This document shows positions 45,501 through 54,273 of a stretch of DNA of 64,000 nt, one piece after another. Origin of the DNA: Aphrocallistes beatrix (Eukaryota; Porifera; Hexactinellida; Sceptrulophora; Aphrocallistidae); contig OY725501.1 of the NCBI GenBank assembly GCA_963281255.1, positions 3,387,674 to 3,451,673 on the forward strand, read 5' to 3'. A model generated the notes under the pieces. That model worked only from the letters and a program-made list of their open reading frames with translations, was not told the DNA's origin and did not search any database. Positions within the stretch are counted from its first letter, which is position 1, and each line of letters begins with the position of its first letter. A program made the translations under genes and the position numbers.

Positions 45501-47367
45501 CTTGTGATCGAGGTGTTCACTAAGGGAGGATCTGACCGCCTGGGGGTAGCTGCGGAAAAAATCAAACCACAAGTGGCTCCAGAATGGGACCCGGGTCTGA
45601 CACCTTCGGAGTACCGAAAGAAGAGACTGTCCCACAGACAGGAGATAAAGGGGAGCATGGAGGCCTACTCCCTGTACGCGTACACGCTGTATCGCCTCTC
45701 TGTGGCCAACCTCATCAGAGACAAGGTATTCTGGATGCCGCACTTTCTAGATTTCCGAGGCCGCGCCTACGCCTTCTCTTCCACCGTCTCCCACATGGGC
45801 GATGACCCCCAAAGGGGGATCTTGAAATTCGCGATTGGGAAACCCCTGGGTCCACGGGGCCTAGACTGGCTGAAGATTCACGTGATCAACTTGACAGGCT
45901 TGTACAAGAGATCTCCCATCCACGCGCGTTTATCAGCTGCCGACACTCTGATGGATGAGATTCTCGATTCGGCAGACCGGCCGGCGGATGGGCGGGGTTG
46001 GTGGAAAGAGGCGGATGAACCCTGGCAGGCATTGGCGACTTGCAAAGAGATTAGACAAGCGCTGGATTCTAGAGATCCTGAGAAATTTGTTTCACACATT
46101 CCAATTCACCAAGACGGTAGTTGTAACGGGTTGCAGCATTATGCGGCACTAGGAAGGGACGCTGAAGGTGCGGCGAACGTGAACCTAGCCCCTGCTGCCT
46201 TCCCAGCTGACGTCTACTCGGAGGTCGCAACGCATGTTGAAAAGTTTCGTGCAAAAGACGCTGAGAATAATGTGAAAAACGCGGAAATGCTCGAAGGCCT
46301 TATTACGCGTCGAGTCGTGAAGCAATCAGTGATGACGGAGGTCTATGGAGTGACGTTTGTCGGCGCGAGAGAACAAGTAGAAACACAGCTCGCTGAGACC
46401 ACGGATTGGTCGAAGGAAGAACTGTTTAAAGTTAGCAGCTACGTCGTGAAACTGATGTTCAAAGCAATGCGGGAAATGTTCGAAAATGCTAAGAGCATTC
46501 AAGGTTGGCTGACCAAATGCGCTACACTAATTTCTAAGCATGAGCCAATCGAGTGGGAGACTCCATTAGGCTTACTCTGCATCCAGCCTTACCACAAGGT
46601 GGTGTCGAGTAGAATCACCACTGAATTGCAGAAGAATATCAGGATTAACCAAAATTCTGAACTGACTAGTAAGCCTGATGTGATGAAACAACGAAACGGT
46701 TTTCCTCCCAATTTCGTTCACTCCCTAGACTCGTGTCATATGATGCTGACCTCCCTCAATTGCCATAAAGAAGGTGTGACATTCGTTGCCATTCACGACT
46801 GCTACTGGACCCATGCGGCCACTGTCGAGGAGATGGGAGCCATTCTAAGGGAGCAGTTCATTCTACTTCATTCTGAACCCATCCTAAAGAACTTGTCGAA
46901 ACATTTAGTGGAAGTTTTCGGACACAAACTTAAAGATGCTGATTTGGAACATTTGAAAGACATCCCGGTTAAAGGAACATTTGATATTAACGAAGTTTTA
47001 AAGTCGCAATATTTCTTTAGTTAATTGTGGATGCCGGAGAATCATTTTCTAATAAATATTTTTCACTTAATACGTATTTGATATACTGGCAAGGGAAACG
47101 TAGTGAATCTATTTATAGTATCAATTTGAACAAACACGTCTTTAATTTCTGATTCGTTTAGTGTATAGCGGTGTTGTGAGACTCCGAGATTGGCGGTTGG
47201 AAGGTGCCTCCCCTCTCACGGCTGCGAAAACTGACACTTTTAAGACGCAACTTTGTTGGTTCTTCTCAAACCACCCACGAGGTTGTCCTCTCCCTGCCAC
47301 CTCCTGTTCATACGCACACGGAGACCTGGATCTCAGAAAGAGAGAAAAAATTTCTTCTCGTGTTTAA
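36580..47367 (+). CDS. TRMT44: tRNA (uracil-O2)-methyltransferase TRMT44/METTL19 (11 exons)
   Basis: SAM-dependent 2'-O-methylation of U44 in tRNA-Ser. Exons: 36580-36901, 37361-37481, 39101-39227, 39288-39464, 40658-40729, 40816-40925, 41955-42015, 42109-42222, 42563-42863, 43344-43460, 47162-47367. All junctions are GT-AG, phases agree and the total is 575 residues. Conserved blocks: KFVCEDIGIASYLIVLWQAE, SFLDLGCGNGLLTHLL (SAM motif I), GVDMRKRKIW, FDWIIGNHSDELTPWIP, FIIPCCAYDF, ILRIPSTKK then VCQIGRTRTYP, HGGLQTLLKNHHQIFS, and a C-terminal CCCH finger (CWFFSNHPRGC then CSYAH). Exons 2-3 are the least certain; an alternative exon near 37,020 was not needed. The last intron (3.7 kb) contains the whole POLRMT gene. 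Several introns carry MITEs. Confidence 0.88.
38200..38354. mobile_element. GTCCCG-rich hAT-like MITE in TRMT44 intron 2
   Basis: The ends GCATACTTGCCAAC and GTTGGCATGCATG are inverted repeats. GTCCCG occurs repeatedly inside, as in the element at 24655-24975. No clear target duplication. Confidence 0.55.
38708..39042. mobile_element. hAT-like MITE (CATAGGCGCCAAG ends) in TRMT44 intron 2
   Basis: The ends CATAGGCGCCAAG and CTTGGCGCCTATG are perfect inverted repeats. The flanking octamers CTCCTACC and CTCCTACT match at 7 of 8 positions. The interior is related to the element at 7832-8110. Its right end lies about 60 bases before TRMT44 exon 3. Confidence 0.8.
39527..39948. mobile_element. hAT-like MITE with repeated TTTTGTCCA in TRMT44 intron 4
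   Basis: Starts CAGGGTTGG and ends CCAACCCTG, with a perfect 8-base duplication TAGTTAAT (39519-39526 and 39949-39956). Subterminal arrays of GGTTTTGTCC and its complement, and GGTTAAAACC palindromes, fill both ends. Confidence 0.9.
40251..40549. mobile_element. pogo-like MITE hosting another MITE, TRMT44 intron 4
   Basis: The outer ends CAATAGAACTCGG and CCGAGTTCTACTG are inverted repeats next to TA. The inner element at 40341-40503 is a later insertion. Confidence 0.7.
40341..40503. mobile_element. MITE, CAGTCAGGGTCGCTTATTGTG family, copy 2 (nested)
   Basis: The ends CAGTCAGGTTCGCTTATTGTG and CATAATAAGCGACCCTGACTG are flanked by TA. It is collinear with the copy at 13168-13351. Confidence 0.85.
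41401..41539. repeat. TTATATAATTA palindromic microsatellite
   Basis: About a dozen repeats of ATTATATAATT, fully self-complementary, ending directly at a GC-rich hairpin island. It is in TRMT44 intron 6, which also contains the repeated TATTTTTG and GTTTAC linker sequence. Confidence 0.9.
41540..41620. repeat. GC-rich hairpin island, copy 8
   Basis: ACAAGCGCGCTTCGCTTGCT, then the perfect dyad GCGGACACACAGTGTCCGC, then a decayed third hairpin. Confidence 0.8.
42886..43076. mobile_element. pogo-like MITE (GTCGACTCCGCTTAATAGGG), copy 1
   Basis: The ends CTGTCGACTCCGCTTAATAG and CTATTAAGTGGAGTCGACTG are inverted repeats. It begins 22 bases after the exon 9 donor of TRMT44. Related copies lie at 53932-54120 (opposite orientation) and 54971-55123. 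Confidence 0.8.
43475..43569 (+). mobile_element. TTAA-type TATA-loop element upstream of POLRMT
   Basis: TGGGGTCCA / TGGATCCCA enclose TTCTATTTATAGCT. Downstream is ATGGCTTCCCC, CTTAACCGGAAATGA and a right arm GGTGGCATTG before TTAA. It shares its plan with the element at 32338. It lies in the last TRMT44 intron about 90 bases upstream of the POLRMT start. Confidence 0.45.
43659..47024 (+). CDS. POLRMT: Mitochondrial RNA polymerase, intronless, nested in TRMT44
   Basis: Single-subunit T7-like polymerase that transcribes mitochondrial DNA. The 1121 residues are in one exon. The N-terminus (MLFHSWLICSHSKLLMRPIY) is basic and hydrophobic without acidic residues, as a mitochondrial presequence should be. 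PPR-like helices follow (LGKLNTAWDLVVSCQ). The polymerase core has FLDFRGRAYAF, motif A with catalytic Asp819 (IHQDGSCNGLQHY), motif B with Lys888 (VVKQSVMTEVYGVTF), motif C with Asp1047 (VAIHDCYWTHA) and the C-terminal QYFFS typical of the family. All catalytic residues are intact. AATAAA at 47051. An acceptor-like CAATTTAG ends directly at the ATG. The gene lies wholly inside the last intron of TRMT44 on the same strand. Confidence 0.96.
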   Translation: MLFHSWLICSHSKLLMRPIYPMRSSLRYHGVDGSACLWEGVIKRLEDAISNQKVAKKTFRYSYELKRISQVSAYLSKRMLQTKSNSKKEVFPVYKEHYFYCVIDALVSLGKLNTAWDLVVSCQREDIKLCTDAINCLLWGLIEPSKGKKTDTYLKLWEFAKRNDSLTFDGFASKVFYHSKHSELDNVRHTLEFMRKSGLEPSQLVKGSKLTDTQVAVITRTLAKVEPELKHTSIPQEFIVPDLLKNLYRGANVGVKRGVECISEIMSPQDLTQRLREQLEMERVGYLDIPSVVSRKKKPKTLAAQLMQETKYDQFQDTLKVWTGEISKAICERQNELIRELDLPRGGSGHTGPVPPNRNMFLCLLPAQVLAEILIHNVAVPILSRGGYGVYVYSLAQDIGLAAWTHYVTKKKDSTHLHSRLVEVYSEYVKLFTDPSLAAKYSPREYWNGLMKRHLNSLDLPYPRWTRMVTDPFSFYLLYLLVNKLSMPATNPANQVSKEKPFFYAPPAPHSDKKGVPSMIVPNKDLQRFYSVINSNRPENIRLSTGVFPLLVPPKPWCTPNDGGLLISPTSLVINNEDTKLHEISLKNEKLMGVYDALNILGNCPWKINQPILDLVIEVFTKGGSDRLGVAAEKIKPQVAPEWDPGLTPSEYRKKRLSHRQEIKGSMEAYSLYAYTLYRLSVANLIRDKVFWMPHFLDFRGRAYAFSSTVSHMGDDPQRGILKFAIGKPLGPRGLDWLKIHVINLTGLYKRSPIHARLSAADTLMDEILDSADRPADGRGWWKEADEPWQALATCKEIRQALDSRDPEKFVSHIPIHQDGSCNGLQHYAALGRDAEGAANVNLAPAAFPADVYSEVATHVEKFRAKDAENNVKNAEMLEGLITRRVVKQSVMTEVYGVTFVGAREQVETQLAETTDWSKEELFKVSSYVVKLMFKAMREMFENAKSIQGWLTKCATLISKHEPIEWETPLGLLCIQPYHKVVSSRITTELQKNIRINQNSELTSKPDVMKQRNGFPPNFVHSLDSCHMMLTSLNCHKEGVTFVAIHDCYWTHAATVEEMGAILREQFILLHSEPILKNLSKHLVEVFGHKLKDADLEHLKDIPVKGTFDINEVLKSQYFFS

Positions 47368-48598
47368 TCGATTAAATTTGTTGTTTTGTGTGTGTATGTG
47401 TGTAAACAAATTAATGAAAACAAAACAACAATTAAGTTTAATCACGATACGCCTGCTCATAACTAATTACCAGCAAAATGACAGCCAAAATTATTCAAAC
47501 CGTAGATTATCCGATGAAACGATTAAAAACTCTCTTTAGTACAATTTGTTGTTTATTGATCTTACACGTATTGCAAACAAGTACAGATCAAATATTTGCT
47601 ACATCCACGATGTGATATTTGGAACCTATTCTATATAAAAATGTGACTGCAAAGTCAAAAACGGATAGGAATTATAAAGTTTTTCAAGTAGAGCCTTTTC
47701 TTACAGTCTTTTCTTGATTTATGGGTAGAAAAATTCTAAATCTATAATAATTTCCATCGTTTTTCTTACTGTTTGAACCTGCAAAGAAATAGTAATGAAA
47801 AACCTTTTACCTGTATGGCGTATTGATTGGGGAAGACGAGACGATGATTGATGGGCCTATGTTATAGAGACTATGTTATAGAGATTGTGTTGTAAAGGGT
47901 TTTATTCGGTCTAAACTGACCCTTTGGCCGAGAGACGCTCGGATTCTTCTCCTGCGTCCAGCGATACCAGGGTTACATCCAGCACTGCTGCACTCAATCA
48001 GCGGTCAGCTGTAAGGAGATGTACAGTTGAACTGGTAGACCGTGTAAATGCTCCATCAATCCACCACTTAATTAATACCCGTCGTTGCCTGGGAATTTTG
48101 CTGCGTCATTTCCGGTTTAAGCTATTTTTAGTAGGGAAGCCATTCAAGTTTGAGGTAGTTACTATAAATAGAAAAATCGCTAATTAGGTTATTAATTAGG
48201 ACAAATCTGTCCATTTTATCGAATTGCACATGTAAGTACTAATCCATTGTGCTATTTCCATGCTAGCTGCTATATAGCATCACACACACTGACCTCATAC
48301 AACACAGATATTGGTTCAAGTATTCGATTAGGCTCAAGTTTCATTACTACAACTCAAACTACAATTTTCATATTTTTCAGTTATATTCTGGCCGTTCCTT
48401 CCAGATTTTACTCTGCCTAAAGGTGAGCTATCATTAATAGTTTATTTGCATTTAATTATCATAGAAATGAGTAGTCTATTCGATTAATTCTTTTTACTGT
48501 ATTTCCCATGCCTGAGCGATAGATTCTTATGACCAAATCGAGAAAGAGAATTTCAGAAAACTCAATTGTGTGATCAGAAAAGCTAATTTTAGTACGGA
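47368..48598. other. Spacer between TRMT44 and ZC3H11A
   Basis: No gene seen. A possible 5' UTR exon of ZC3H11A ends near 48,421 (CTCTGCCTAAAG then GTGAGC). A further TTAA-type repeat lies in reverse at about 48,076-48,190. CTAATTTTAG ends at 48592, six bases before the next ATG. Confidence 0.5.
48076..48190 (-). mobile_element. TTAA-type TATA element, reversed copy
   Basis: On the minus strand it reads CTATTTATAG, then AATGGCTTCCC, then GCTTAAACCGGAAATGACGC, matching the order in the elements at 32338 and 43475. TTAA lies at its low-coordinate end. The arms are poorly preserved. Confidence 0.4.
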
Positions 48599-49906
48599 AT
48601 GAGTAAAGTGGGAGAAGACTGCTACTTCTTTATCAAGGCATCATGTCGTAATGGAGATAATTGTGCATTTCGACATTGCAAAGAGGCTATTCTAACCCAG
48701 GACACCTGCAAGGAGTGGATGTCTGGACAATGCCACACCTTGCTTTGCCCGAAACGGCACCCTCAACTCTCCACTACCCCGATTTGCAAATTCGAGAACT
48801 CGCCCACTGGCTGTCTAAATCGGAACTGTACCTTCCGTCATGTCAAGTCAAGGGAGCCAACCCAACTACCCACCGCCTTGGTGGAGGTTCTGAAGAAGTC
48901 CGCTCCTTCTAGCAAAGACGTGTATACTAATGGCACTCAGGGTGCACCCATTGCGCAGACGTATCTCAAGAAACGTACACACACTGCACCTCATCCTCAA
49001 CCAAACACCCTCACTAGGAATGTGTCTCCAGTCACTCACGCACTTTCATTCTCTCCCAAGCCAGACACGAAACCCGTCAGCCCTCCCCCACGACCCACCA
49101 ATAGAACTACAACCTTCTACAAACCGAAACCGGAAATGGAACCTGCCCCCATTCCGATTGTCACTCTTCGCTCAGAGAATCCCCGCTCAGAAAATCTCCG
49201 CTCAGAGAATGACGGATCTTCTCACCATGCGAGCTCTACCGCCATGAGTAACCTGAAAGTTCTCACTACTCACTCCGACATTGGATTCTATGACCGACGG
49301 AACAACTCTTTGCGTTCGCTGGAGACTAATTTTGCCAAGAAAAAGACCAATGACGATCCTCTGAAGTCTCCTCCCTCTCCAATCACATTCCACGATAAAC
49401 CGAAGCGCTCCCCAATCACATTCAACTCGGATCCCAAGGCTACACAGCACACCACCGTAGTTACAGTAATGGATAATAGCAATGCAATGAGTGTAGACAC
49501 TCACAAGAAACGACCACACACACTGATAAGACAGAACTCTAACTCCAACGGATCCTCCCAACCAATCAACTCCCCTCTAGGAGAGTCGGCCAAGCCTCCA
49601 GTTAAACGTGTCAAAATCCGCGTGCGTAGAAGCAGCTCTCTCTTGCAGCAAACTCCAGAAGAGAGAACCAATGAACTCCACACAGCCACTTCAACCACTC
49701 CTCCCATTCTGTCACCTCTCGATTCCGGCGCTTTTCCCAGCTACTCGAGCGACGACTTCAGAATAGAAGACCAAATCGAAGATTTAATTAACGCAAACTT
49801 CAGCCCTAAACATGGCCAGACAGAAGAACCCGACGAATTCGATGAAATGCACGAAATCCAGGATACCGACGATATCTTCCTCGAGTTCGAGAATTTGATT
49901 AGTTAA
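48599..49906 (+). CDS. ZC3H11A: Triple CCCH zinc-finger protein, ZC3H11A family
   Basis: ZC3H11A associates with the TREX mRNA export machinery in the nucleus. The 435-residue protein is in one exon. Three CCCH fingers occupy the first 82 residues: CYFFIKASCRNGDNCAFRH, CKEWMSGQCHTLLCPKRH and CKFENSPTGCLNRNCTFRH. The opening GEDCYFF and the PTGCLNRNCTF block are the family's signature. The rest is Ser/Pro/Thr-rich and apparently disordered, with a basic patch (PVKRVKIRVRRSSS) and an acidic C-terminus (DTDDIFLEFENL). It is about half the length of human ZC3H11A. The acceptor TAATTTTAG ends six bases before the ATG. Confidence 0.85.
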   Translation: MSKVGEDCYFFIKASCRNGDNCAFRHCKEAILTQDTCKEWMSGQCHTLLCPKRHPQLSTTPICKFENSPTGCLNRNCTFRHVKSREPTQLPTALVEVLKKSAPSSKDVYTNGTQGAPIAQTYLKKRTHTAPHPQPNTLTRNVSPVTHALSFSPKPDTKPVSPPPRPTNRTTTFYKPKPEMEPAPIPIVTLRSENPRSENLRSENDGSSHHASSTAMSNLKVLTTHSDIGFYDRRNNSLRSLETNFAKKKTNDDPLKSPPSPITFHDKPKRSPITFNSDPKATQHTTVVTVMDNSNAMSVDTHKKRPHTLIRQNSNSNGSSQPINSPLGESAKPPVKRVKIRVRRSSSLLQQTPEERTNELHTATSTTPPILSPLDSGAFPSYSSDDFRIEDQIEDLINANFSPKHGQTEEPDEFDEMHEIQDTDDIFLEFENLIS

Positions 49907-50213
49907 ATGTTTCTGCTAATTAGAGTTACTTACGCACTGAATAGTCAGCTGATGACTCTATTAATCTCTGTTCTATGCTCTAAGATCTGTTGATAAATGT
50001 AATAGTATTAAAGCACGACAAATCTATTCCGGTTCTATTCGTTGATAAGGAGCTTGACGTCTTAATAGTGAGAAAGTCTTAACAAGTATTAAACCGCACT
50101 GTTTTATGTCAAATACCAACGAAATCGCGTGTAAAAATGCTTAATTGAGTATACACATGTACTAACTCAAATCTGGAATAAAATGAACAGGTTTTGTACT
50201 GGAAATTAATGAT

Positions 50214-50275
50214 AACAAGCGCGCTTACGTAGCGCGGCTAGCGAACTCTCTGTGTCCGCTGAGTCCCTGGGAATG
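50214..50275. repeat. GC-rich hairpin island, copy 9
   Basis: Most diverged copy: ACAAGCGCGCTTACGTAGCG, then GCGAACTCTCTGTGTCCGC. It lies just after a poly(A)-type GGAATAAAATG signal for ZC3H11A. Confidence 0.65.
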
Positions 50276-50784
50276 TCAACAAATTCAGAATCGATCGATT
50301 CGAAATGCAATATTAGGAAAAACAGAGGTCAACATTTGAAAGCTAGTTTCAATATGTATTCACATTCTCTGTTCACGTATCTGTACTGGGCTGGACCAAT
50401 GGCTATAATACTACAAGCATTACCTCACCGTACTTCCCATAAAGAAATATAAAACCTGTTTCTACACTAATACCATACTTTGGCATTATATAATCCATTA
50501 TTATTTGGCGTCAGTGTGCTTGCCATTACATCAGTGGATATATGAAGGAGGAGCAGTTTACACTAGAGTATTAATCCTTAATCATTGACATTACATACCA
50601 ACTAAAATATGTTATTTCATTACAGGTTTCTGATAACTGTCCATCCATGTGAAAGCACCAGTCGGACTCGTAGAGAACAGTGGACCATTAGAGAGGCTTA
50701 TTTATACTATTTTCTCCCTAATTCTCCATTAATTGAGGACCACCACACGACAATTATAGAAAACTTACTGTGCTAGATTGATAT

Positions 50785-50950
50785 ACAGTCAGGGTCGCTT
50801 AATATGAACATTCGTTTATTATGAACTAACCTCCTGGTCCCAATTTCATTTTTTAGATAGGATTCGTATTGAAGTTGCTTAATATGAAGTATCTCTATTA
50901 TGAACAGATTTTTTGGTACCCTGGTGGTTCACAATAAGCGACCCTGACTG
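50785..50950. mobile_element. MITE, CAGTCAGGGTCGCTTATTGTG family, copy 3
   Basis: CAGTCAGGGTCGCTTAATATG on the left and CACAATAAGCGACCCTGACTG on the right, flanked by TA. Opposite orientation to the copies at 13168 and 40341. Confidence 0.85.
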
Positions 50951-51271
50951 TATTGGATATACTAATTAGGGCTAAAGACAGCTCTGAATGTGAAATCTTC
51001 GCAGATGGAGCATATTATCTCACTATTCCCATTTGTCTGTGACTTATACTATTGCTAGACATGTCCAGGAATTTGCCTAACGTAAAGATTTATAGTAATA
51101 ACCCTTTCCTGAATCCCCCACGATCCAACACATTATCTTATTAGGATATATGGAACTGTTTAATCACCATTATTAATACTCCTAAATTAGAATACGAATA
51201 TTAACCAGATTATAATTGGACACACGAGACAGCAAACTAGATTATATGTCATACCGGTATGAACAACACAC

Positions 51272-52327
51272 TCACACATCTGTATTCTTAAATTCTTTGT
51301 TCCCCCCGCTTTCCGCTCCCTTCTCGGTACTCACTACTAGCCTGGCCGGGGAGTTTATGTCCGAAGGGAAAGACTTCACGGCTGTGCCGTCCTCTACCTT
51401 AGGATTGTCTTCAAGTTCCCGAGCCACTGTGTTCAGACGTAGATGATAGAAATAGGTGAATATCGCCGTCATTAGTCCTATGATGGTTCCTCCGATCAGA
51501 TCTTGTGGGTGGTGATGGTAGTCGAAGAAACGAGTGATTGCCACCAACACTCCGGTGAGTGCGAACAGCAACGTGACCCCTGACCTGAGTCCCCTGGGGA
51601 TGTATGGCTTCAGTTCGAAGAAGAACATCAGGTACACCATGTTGTAGACAATGAAGGAAGCATGTCCTGATGGGAACGATAGCCTCGCCTCTCTTATGCG
51701 GTCTGTGTCCTCTCCATTGCAAGTGAAGTTGGTGACGTAGTTAGGATTCCCGAATGCGTCTTTGCAGGCTATCTTCGTGAAATCGGGTTGACACACGTCC
51801 AGGAAATAAGGACGTAGCTCCCCCACAGCTAGCTTGACCGTCCCCGTCACTATCAGGGTGATGAATATCCCGATGAAGAATGCATACATCGTCAGCATTG
51901 TCTTCCAAACTCCGTATGGGATCTTGATCTCGCGACACACGCAGTGTAGTTTCACATGGAACGGAGTGGCGGGCATATGTGTCTGTATACGGAGGTGTCC
52001 GTACTTGTGGAGAGGGATGAAATGCTCCAGTAATGTGAGACCTATGAAGAAGGCTAGTGGGACCAATGCGAAGAAGATGAGTCCGACTGTCGGTATGGTG
52101 GAGGGGGTGTAAGGAAATCTGATATTTCTGTCGTCACAGAAGAAACCTAGCTCTCGTACTGGAAGTGGTGCGGCCTCCACGATTATCCCTGCGACCACGA
52201 TGAGAAAGAAGAATGTAAGGTCCACTATGAAGTGGAATACTGAGTAGTATGTGGCTCTCCCAGTTTTGGTACCATGGTGGGACTCAAGGTTACCCGCATC
52301 GATATGCACAATTCCATCGCTATTCAT
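51272..52327 (-). CDS. PLPP1: Phospholipid phosphatase (PAP2/LPP family)
   Basis: Integral membrane ecto-phosphatase that dephosphorylates lipid phosphates such as phosphatidic acid, LPA and S1P. The 351 residues in one exon have about six transmembrane helices (YSVFHFIVDLTFFFLIVVAG near the N-terminus; LIFFALVPLAFFIGL; MYAFFIGIFITLIVTG). The three catalytic motifs are all present: KLAVGELRP, FPSGHASF and the third, TRFFDYHHHPQD. Family length is about 280-310 residues; the extra length is an N-terminal extension and a C-terminal tail. Which paralogue (PLPP1, 2 or 3) cannot be said. On the minus strand CTTTCTCCTTCTAG ends ten bases before the ATG. Confidence 0.92.
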   Translation of the reverse strand: MNSDGIVHIDAGNLESHHGTKTGRATYYSVFHFIVDLTFFFLIVVAGIIVEAAPLPVRELGFFCDDRNIRFPYTPSTIPTVGLIFFALVPLAFFIGLTLLEHFIPLHKYGHLRIQTHMPATPFHVKLHCVCREIKIPYGVWKTMLTMYAFFIGIFITLIVTGTVKLAVGELRPYFLDVCQPDFTKIACKDAFGNPNYVTNFTCNGEDTDRIREARLSFPSGHASFIVYNMVYLMFFFELKPYIPRGLRSGVTLLFALTGVLVAITRFFDYHHHPQDLIGGTIIGLMTAIFTYFYHLRLNTVARELEDNPKVEDGTAVKSFPSDINSPARLVVSTEKGAESGGNKEFKNTDV

Positions 52328-54273
52328 CTTTACAGAACTAGAAGGAGAAAGTTCTTAGTAAGTAATACGCGAATAACAACCACTGTATCGACATTCTATC
52401 CGGACAGATCTTATCTCAGTTTGCAGAACTCTCTGTTATCAGACAAAATAGTTCATTTTAGTTATCGAACGTTTTTGACAGGTCCCAGTTCGTTCGGTTA
52501 TTGCGGTTGCACAGATATGGTTAACTAACAATGGCATATAATCGTCAGTTCATTTAACCTCGCGGATTTGTGTAATAATATATATATATATGTAAATGTA
52601 TAATTTGTACAGTACTGTCTAAAAAGTTTTCGCAATTTTAGTCTTCAAATAATACATTTAAAATGTTGCTCTACTGTCTGACTAATCTATTACGAAGTGG
52701 GATCGATATGATGACAGTTAACTGTATGTAAATGTCTGATAATGTGCTTGTAACGTACAGGTTTCTGCTCAGTCCAATTTATATTGATACCATTATTGGA
52801 ATATATTCATGAATATAACATTTCAGAAGGTAACCCACTCAAGGTTTGGCCTATTATTCCATAACGTGTGCGTGTGTGAGATTATTCAAAGAGGATATTG
52901 AATTTCTACAATGGAATTAACTACGTATTCGAGTAGAAAACAAGAAGTTGGCTATTCAAATATATTCAATCTTAATTGAATGTTTGAAAATAGATTTCAG
53001 GGACAATAACATGGGTATTTTCTAGGTACCCATAGAGTCTATTATATATTCTTAAACTTATTATTAGCATTAGCAAACCTCAGCTCCTCAAAATGTCTGA
53101 TAATGCACTTGAATTCCTGTACAGTAGATTACTCTATTATACTGATGATATATACCAATTCATTTCAATTCAAGAGCCCTATTTATATGAAACTTCCTAC
53201 CTACCTCGCATAGTTAAGTGAGCCAGGATAGTTGATTGCTGAAGAGAGTTTCTCCCCCATTGAATTGTGGTAGTATGGAGGCCTAATGCAGTTTATCTTA
53301 TTCCAGTGTCACACTATATATGCAGATAATTAGTGATAATGAATGGCACTTTTATGCAGTAATAATGCCTGAAGACTTCTAATTTTTCAACGCATGATGT
53401 TTGAAAAGTGATGTTAAATTCATTTTAGTAGAAATATTTATTTATCGGACCTCTAATTCTTAGGAATGCAAATTATTCTCAAAAGAAGCTAATTTGGATC
53501 TACCTCATTAAACACGCATTGCCATTCTCTGATTTCTCAGAATTATCATTTAGAAACCTCATCAATCCGTAATAATACTGATTGTGAATCAAACTTATTT
53601 TATCGCACATTATGTCATGCTTTGTATATATTCATTGTTTCCTGTGCAAATGCTTGCCTCAGCAATTGCATATAGAAACAGACTACTAAACAACCTTACA
53701 CTAATGTTGTATCATTCTTGCAACATACATCTGACCATCAAATCATCAAATCTACCGCCACCAAATTGTAAATTATCCACGGAGTTATACATATGCATAT
53801 CTCCCCGGAATTGACAAACGCTCCAAATGGACAGTTTCATGGACAATTCTATATCTCAATTGCTTCAAGTACATAGTGCATACGCTCCCCTACCAAATGT
53901 ATTCGTATACACCAATATTCATTCAAATATACAGTCGACTCCGCTTAATAGGATAACTTCGGTCAGATGACATTTTACCCCGATTAAGCGGAGAACCCTA
54001 TTAACTGAAAATATTTTGTATTAGCTTCTATGTGTGAGAGCTATTCCGGTCCTGCCAGAAGTGGCCCAATTAAGCGGTTGACCCGATTAAACAGTGACCC
54101 TATTAAGCGGAGTCGACTGTATTTATATTTCTAATCTATTTATGAAGTCAATAACATTTAGTAATTAATGCAAATATTCTCGTACGAATTTTCACACGAG
54201 AAGATAAACAAATTCCGAGCGAACTAACTACATTAATATAATATAAGTATTGTGTAGAATTTAAGTTTACAAA
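52328..54273. other. Divergent spacer, largely featureless
   Basis: AT-rich. It contains a short (TA)n run near 52,579-52,592 and one MITE (53932-54120). The open frame at 53,584-53,814 has no coding character. Confidence 0.55.
53932..54120. mobile_element. pogo-like MITE (GTCGACTCCGCTTAATAGGG), copy 2
   Basis: The ends CAGTCGACTCCGCTTAATAG and CTATTAAGCGGAGTCGACTG are perfect inverted repeats with TA outside. It is collinear, in reverse, with 42886-43076. Confidence 0.88.

Larger units (their letters stand above)
49907..51271. other. Convergent spacer with repeats
   Basis: 3' regions of ZC3H11A (+) and the lipid phosphatase (-). It holds hairpin island copy 9 and a MITE. No ORF is supported. 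Confidence 0.55.

Noticed and set aside
51216-52112. Plus-strand frames opposite the lipid phosphatase
   Set aside because: They are shadows of the minus-strand gene, which has all three catalytic motifs.
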